Part shown: piece by piece, positions 60,095 through 64,000 of the stretch
Position numbering within the stretch: position 1 is the stretch's first letter
How the letters are laid out: each line of letters begins with the position of its first letter
Origin: Natronococcus jeotgali DSM 18795
GTDB taxonomy: Archaea > Halobacteriota > Halobacteria > Halobacteriales > Natrialbaceae
Assembly: GCF_000337695.1 (NCBI RefSeq)
Contig: NZ_AOIA01000017.1
Location: forward strand, 12,976-76,975
DNA: 64,000 nt
Direction: 5' to 3'
The notes under the pieces: model-generated
The model's database searches: none
Told to the model about the DNA's origin: nothing
What the model saw: only the letters and a program-made list of their open reading frames with translations
Made by a program: the position numbers and the translations under genes

Positions 60095-61564
60095 TCAGTC
60101 GTCCGCGAGCTGGGAACTCGAGGTCGGCTCGGGAACGTCGGCGACCGCGGAGCCCGTCCTCGAGGTCGCGAGCGTGACGCCGACGATCGCCGCGATGCAG
60201 ATCGGCCAGACCAGCAGCGAGTAGTGCTCGGTGACGGCGTACGTTCCGAGCGTCGCTACCAGGCCGGCGACGATCCCCGCGAGGACGGCCTCGCCGGTGG
60301 TCCGCTCCCAGAACAGCAGGAACAGCAAGGGGAGACCGAACGTCGCACCCAGCCCGATGTAGGCGAACTCGACGATCTCGAGGATGGTTCCGGGCTGGGC
60401 GAGCGCGATGGCGACCCCGCCGACGGCGAGGACGACGACGGCGATCCGGCCCAGCAGGATGAGCGTTCCCTGGCTGGCGCTCGGGTCGATCCGCTCCTCG
60501 TAGAACCGAGTGAAATCCGAGGAGGCGACCAGCAGCATCGAGTCCGACGTCGAGAGGATCGCGGAGACGATCGCCGCGAGCAAAACGCCGGCGACGAGTT
60601 CGGGGAAGAAGTCGACGATGGCGAGCATCGCGACGTTCTCGGGGTTGTCGACCGAGCCGTAGATGACCCGTCCCGCCGCGCCGATCAGCAGCGGCACCGT
60701 CAGCCGCAGCGACTGGAAGGCGACGGCGATGACTGCGGCGGGGCTGAGCAGGCGCTCGGAGCGGATCGCCTGCAGCCGCATCAGCGAGTGGGGCTGGCCG
60801 ATCGTGCCGAACGCGAAGGTGACCCAGCCCAGCACCGAGATCAGCAGCGCCTGGCCGGCGAGCCCGCCCGACAGCTCGAGCAGGGCGGCGTCCTCGACGG
60901 CCGCGGCCTCGGCGACGAACGCCGACCAGCCGCCGACTTCGGCGATCATGAGAACCGGGAGCGAGACCGCGGCGACGAAGATGAGCACGCCCTGGAAGAC
61001 GTCGGTCCAGATGGAGGCGTTGAATCCGCCAAGCGTGGTGTAGAGGCCGACCACGACGCCGCCGACGGCGACCGCGACCGCGTAGTCGATCCCGATCCCG
61101 GTGTCCATCGCCTCGCCGACCGCGATGATCTGGGCGCCGACGTACGCGCCCATGAACAGCAGGATCGACACCGTCGCGACGATCCGAACGTACCCGCCGA
61201 CGCGGTCGTCGGAGACGGCCAGCGCGAGGTGGTCGGCGACCGTGATGCTGCCCAGCGCCTCGGACTGGCGGCGAAACCGCGAGCCGACGTAGCGGTACAT
61301 GAAGACGACGACGAAGATCATCGTCAGCGAGAACCACAGCCCGTGGATCCCCGTCGCGAAGCCGACGCTGACCCAGGCGAAGAAGGTCCAGCCGCTGGCG
61401 ACCGACGACACCTCGGAGAGGGCGACGGGCCAGGCGCCGACGTTCCGACCCGCGAGCAGGTAGTCCGAGAGCCGCCTGGTCTCGGTCGTCGCGAAGAAGT
61501 ACGCCCCGATCGCCAGCAGGACGAGCAGGTACGCGCCGAAAGTGAGCTGTATCGTCGAGAGCAT
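60095..61564 (-). CDS. Sodium:solute symporter (SSS family, PutP-like)
   Basis: This 489-aa protein has about 13 membrane segments. Family features: DYLLAGRNVGAWPVALSEVSSVASGWTFFAW in successive stretches, GAYVGAQIIAVGEAMD, TTLGGFNASIWTDVFQG and AAIVSAILSTSDSMLLVASSDFTRFYEE (Na+ site Ser/Thr). PutP-type proline transport is plausible; other solutes cannot be excluded. A 43-aa membrane protein gene precedes it with one base between stop and ATG. Confidence 0.88.
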   Translation of the reverse strand: MLSTIQLTFGAYLLVLLAIGAYFFATTETRRLSDYLLAGRNVGAWPVALSEVSSVASGWTFFAWVSVGFATGIHGLWFSLTMIFVVVFMYRYVGSRFRRQSEALGSITVADHLALAVSDDRVGGYVRIVATVSILLFMGAYVGAQIIAVGEAMDTGIGIDYAVAVAVGGVVVGLYTTLGGFNASIWTDVFQGVLIFVAAVSLPVLMIAEVGGWSAFVAEAAAVEDAALLELSGGLAGQALLISVLGWVTFAFGTIGQPHSLMRLQAIRSERLLSPAAVIAVAFQSLRLTVPLLIGAAGRVIYGSVDNPENVAMLAIVDFFPELVAGVLLAAIVSAILSTSDSMLLVASSDFTRFYEERIDPSASQGTLILLGRIAVVVLAVGGVAIALAQPGTILEIVEFAYIGLGATFGLPLLFLLFWERTTGEAVLAGIVAGLVATLGTYAVTEHYSLLVWPICIAAIVGVTLATSRTGSAVADVPEPTSSSQLADD

Positions 61565-61565
61565 C

Positions 61566-61697
61566 TCACCGCCTCCCCAGGATCGAGACGTAGCCGTCGT
61601 TTCGCGTGCGGTCGATCCAGTACAGCACGAGCGTCGCTACGGGGAGCGCCACCATCACGAACAGCGCGACGGCGGTCCCCGTCGGTACTCCGAGCAT
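61566..61697 (-). CDS. 43-aa membrane micro-protein, symporter partner
   Basis: From ATG 61697: MLGVPTGTAVALFVMVALPV, then ATLVLYWIDRTRNDGYVSIL. One hydrophobic helix followed by a basic cytoplasmic tail. Its TGA (61568-61566) is followed by one base and the symporter ATG, so the two are co-translated. Small co-transcribed membrane subunits are known for some SSS transporters (for example YhdT with PanF), which is the suggested role. Confidence 0.65.
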   Translation of the reverse strand: MLGVPTGTAVALFVMVALPVATLVLYWIDRTRNDGYVSILGRR

Positions 61698-61745
61698 GAG
61701 TGAATCTGGCACACAGAGTTACCATATAACTATCGACGTTCCGAG

Positions 61746-62270
61746 TCACCGCACCAGCCAGCCGAAGCCGCCGGCGCAGGTCGTCGTGCTGCCCGCCCCG
61801 GAGTCCGACGAGAACCGGAGTTCGTGCTCCTGTCCGCGCCTATCACAACTCACCGTTTGCGACCGCCGGTGGACGCGGTCCTCCCCCCGCTCGACGACGT
61901 AGACGGTCGCGTCGCCGCGGGTCCAGCCCTCGAGGGAGTCGGTGACGGTCTCGTCGGGGCCGACGACGATCTCGTCCCGGTCGACCGCCTCGTCGACGAG
62001 CGTCACGTTCCGGTACCCGCCCGGCCAGACGAGGTCGGCGTAGGTCACCAGCCGCCGCTCGCCGCCGTCGGTCACCTCGAAGTTGAGGTAGCCGGCGGCG
62101 TCCCGGTCCTCGACGGTGTAGGCGGTCACGCGGTAGGTGACGTCGTCGTCGTTCTCGAGCGTAACCACCGGTTCGGGGGTGCCCACGCCGGCGGCACCGA
62201 GGACCGTTCCGGCGAGGAACGCGCCGACGAGGACCGCGCCGATAGCGATCGCGAGGCGACGAGAATTCAT
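61746..62270 (-). CDS. Membrane-anchored or secreted protein of unknown function, 174 aa
   Basis: The N-terminus RRLAIAIGAVLVGAFLAGTVLGAA is a hydrophobic signal or anchor. The exterior part is beta-rich (VTLENDDDVTYRVTAYTVEDRDAAGYLNFEVT, RNVTLVDEAVDRDEIVVG, in short strands) with two Cys (TVSCDRRG, TTTCAGGFG) that may form a disulfide. No family recognised. It lies 49 bp upstream of the micro-protein and symporter on the same strand, but a link is uncertain. Confidence 0.7.
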   Translation of the reverse strand: MNSRRLAIAIGAVLVGAFLAGTVLGAAGVGTPEPVVTLENDDDVTYRVTAYTVEDRDAAGYLNFEVTDGGERRLVTYADLVWPGGYRNVTLVDEAVDRDEIVVGPDETVTDSLEGWTRGDATVYVVERGEDRVHRRSQTVSCDRRGQEHELRFSSDSGAGSTTTCAGGFGWLVR

Positions 62271-62408
62271 ACATCGAATTAGACATTATTCGTTAAAAAC
62301 GTACTCCTCGGAATTGGAATCTACGCTCCTGGTTCGCCTTCTCCTATTCCGGGAGACTAGTCCTCATAGAAATACTTACGGGCCAATACGATCACGAGTG
62401 TGATAGGA

Positions 62409-63626
62409 ATGCCCTCCAGACGTCACCTCCTGGCCGGAGTCAGCGCCGCGCTGGTCGGGGGAACCGGCGCTGCGGCGACCGAACGGACGCGGTCGCCGTC
62501 GACCTCGTCGACGCTGTTCGACTGGCTGATGGCCCAGCACGACCCCGCGGGAACCGGCTACAATCCCCGGGCGTCGGGTCCCAGCGAGGGCGTCGGGGTC
62601 GCCTGGGTACACGACGCCACGGACTGGTTTCGGGGCGCGAGCCCGCCGATCCTCCTCGGCGATACGCTCTACGCCGTCGGCGACGGGCTGCTGGCCCTCG
62701 AGGCGGACACCGGCGAGCGGCGGTTCGGACGCCGCGGCCCGTACACCTCGAGCCCGGCGGTCGCCAGCGCGTCGCCGTACCGGACGCCAGCGCTGGCGGT
62801 GACCTCGACGGGGGGCGTCACTGGACTCAACGCCGACGGCGGGGTCGGCCTCCCCGGAGCCGACCGCGGGATCGGGAGCCGACGATGGACGGTGCCGGAA
62901 GATGGGGAGTACCGTCCGACGCTCGAGCACCGGCCCGCGGTCGACCCCGTTACGGTCGACGGGACGGTGTACGCGACGGTGTACGGAACCAACGACGTCG
63001 TCGCGCTGGACGCCGCCGACGGCTCGGAACGCTGGCGCGTCACGGCGGCACGCGAGGAGGTCGGCGCGTCGTTCGGCCGACCGACGGTCCGGGACGGGAC
63101 GCTGTTCGTCGCCAACTGGCCGAACCGGGTGGCGGCCTACGACCGCGAGGACGGGACGGAACGCTGGCGGCGCGAGCGCGAGGACCAGATGCAGCTGTGT
63201 TCGCCCGCGACGGACGCGGGGATCGTCGTCCTCTCGCGGAGCGGCGTCTCGCTGCTGGACGACGACGACGGGAGCCCCGTCTGGGAGCGCGACCTCGAGG
63301 GGAACGCGACCGACGGGACCGTCGCGGTCGCCGAGGGGACGGCGTTCCTGAGCGACGGCCGCGATCGGTTTCACGCGCTCGCGCTCGAGACCGGCGAGTC
63401 GCTGTGGTCGACGCCGTTCGAGACCGAAACGACGCCCGTCGTCGCCGACGGGACGGTCTACGCCGTGGAGGGGGCCGCGTCGCTGGTCGCCCTCGACGCC
63501 GAAACCGGGGCCGAACGGTTCCGGTACGAACCCCCCGAAGCGCCGCTGTCGGCCCCGATCGTCGGCGACGGATGCCTGTACGCGGTCAACCGGGGGCGCG
63601 TCCTCGCGCTGGAGGAGCCCCGATGA
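62409..63626 (+). CDS. Exported PQQ-like beta-propeller repeat protein
   Basis: This 405-aa protein has a Tat-type signal MPSRRHLLAGVSAALVGGTG. It then has about seven repeats of the PQQ/YVTN type, each with VxDGTxYA-VxxxxxxxALDAxTGxxxW: [85 protein letters not shown]. Probably a scaffold in the cell envelope; enzymatic activity cannot be assumed. A GTG three codons upstream is an alternative start. The stop overlaps the next ATG (ATGA). Confidence 0.82.
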   Translation: MPSRRHLLAGVSAALVGGTGAAATERTRSPSTSSTLFDWLMAQHDPAGTGYNPRASGPSEGVGVAWVHDATDWFRGASPPILLGDTLYAVGDGLLALEADTGERRFGRRGPYTSSPAVASASPYRTPALAVTSTGGVTGLNADGGVGLPGADRGIGSRRWTVPEDGEYRPTLEHRPAVDPVTVDGTVYATVYGTNDVVALDAADGSERWRVTAAREEVGASFGRPTVRDGTLFVANWPNRVAAYDREDGTERWRREREDQMQLCSPATDAGIVVLSRSGVSLLDDDDGSPVWERDLEGNATDGTVAVAEGTAFLSDGRDRFHALALETGESLWSTPFETETTPVVADGTVYAVEGAASLVALDAETGAERFRYEPPEAPLSAPIVGDGCLYAVNRGRVLALEEPR

Positions 63627-64000
63627 GCGACGGTCGCGGGGGTGACGCCGACGAGCCCGGATCGAAACCGTCCGAAAGCGGGGACTCGTCCGTCCCCGAC
63701 GGTACCGAACCGGTCTCGAGCGCGCGGTCTCGCCGATCGCGAAACGGGCGCCCGCCCGTCCTCGACTCGGTCGCGGCCCGGCTCCGCGCGGACCCGGGCC
63801 TCTGGGTTCCGTTCTTCCTCGCGGGCTGGCTTCTCCTCGGCGCCGACCTGCTCCGCGAGCGCGATCCCCTGCCGCTGGTCTCGGGGATCGACGGGGCGAC
63901 GATCCACGTCGCCTCCGCGATCTATCCGACGGGAACGACCGTCACGCGGCGATCGCTCGGCGCCCTCGTCGACCTCCAGCTCCCGTGGCTCGGGTACGCC
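63623..64000 (+). CDS. Membrane protein, N-terminal part (cut by window edge)
   Basis: The frame opens at ATG 63623 inside the propeller stop (ATGA) and stays open for 126 codons to the window end. The first 55 residues are disordered and acidic/Ser-rich (MSDGRGGDADEPGSKPSESG). A hydrophobic segment follows (LWVPFFLAGWLLLGADLL) and further non-polar sequence. It is coupled to the propeller gene, so the two products may act together at the membrane. Family unknown. Confidence 0.65.
   Translation, partial: MSDGRGGDADEPGSKPSESGDSSVPDGTEPVSSARSRRSRNGRPPVLDSVAARLRADPGLWVPFFLAGWLLLGADLLRERDPLPLVSGIDGATIHVASAIYPTGTTVTRRSLGALVDLQLPWLGYA

Overview
This window reads as a chromosomal segment of a halophilic archaeon (class Halobacteria). 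Composition is GC-rich, with strong G/C preference at third codon positions. Proteins are very acidic. Exported proteins carry twin-arginine signals. Several TATA boxes sit about 26 bp before the start codon, which suggests leaderless mRNAs. Archaeal informational genes are present: TFS, NOP5 plus fibrillarin, PAC2, an S1/DHH RecJ-like protein and a DUF790 (Bax1-like) nuclease. A member of the Natrialbales is my guess, not something the sequence proves.

Layout. 1-1883: trpD-trpF-trpE with ATGA overlaps. 2064-3525: tRNA-Val(GAC) used as an integration target; a small relic holds one EEP-fold nuclease gene, a probable integrase stub, a 29-bp att-like direct repeat and a third diverged tRNA 3' end. 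3627-16329: housekeeping and metabolism (mutY, RecJ-like, JAMM protease, ribL, ilvD, mobA, a zinc alcohol/formaldehyde dehydrogenase, DsrE, a CobW-type GTPase), one secreted Cys-rich repeat protein and several tiny zinc-finger genes. 16458-22463: phosphate module pstS-pstC-pstA-phoU, lacking pstB, divergent from an AbrB+PhoU regulator. 22549-31593: GHMP-type enzyme, an IS200/IS605-like end hairpin, a DMT transporter facing a Bat-type regulator, tfs, MaoC, dinB, uracil-DNA glycosylase, heme A synthase and a degenerate M24 protein. 31618-39413: wHTH regulator, hairpin array, exported GH3 glucosidase, AGE epimerase, Gfo/Idh/MocA dehydrogenase and gshA. 39512-47191: hcp, acyl-CoA synthetase, flpA-nop5, DUF2391, DUF63, an IMPase-family protein and tRNA-Leu(CAA). 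47323-57928: small membrane and zinc proteins, aspartoacylase-like, glutaredoxin, PAPS-reductase-like, PNPOx-like, a stand-alone acyltransferase, AKR, PAC2 and an m5C methyltransferase coupled to a PUA-like partner. 57929-64000: second hairpin array, DUF790, a Na+/solute symporter with a 43-aa membrane partner, an anchored protein, a PQQ-type propeller and a cut-off membrane protein.

Most interesting signals. (1) A double-hairpin element occurs as four units at three loci. Two units (32407-32471 and 58115-58179) align without gaps over 65 nt at about 77% identity, and differences in both stems are largely compensatory, so the fold appears selected. (2) Tiny bridging ORFs are joined at both ends to their neighbours at JAMM/ribL, pstC/pstA and pstA/phoU. 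(3) The pst operon has no ATPase gene, and the place where pstB would sit holds one of these ORFs. (4) The tRNA-Val locus shows layered integration relics.
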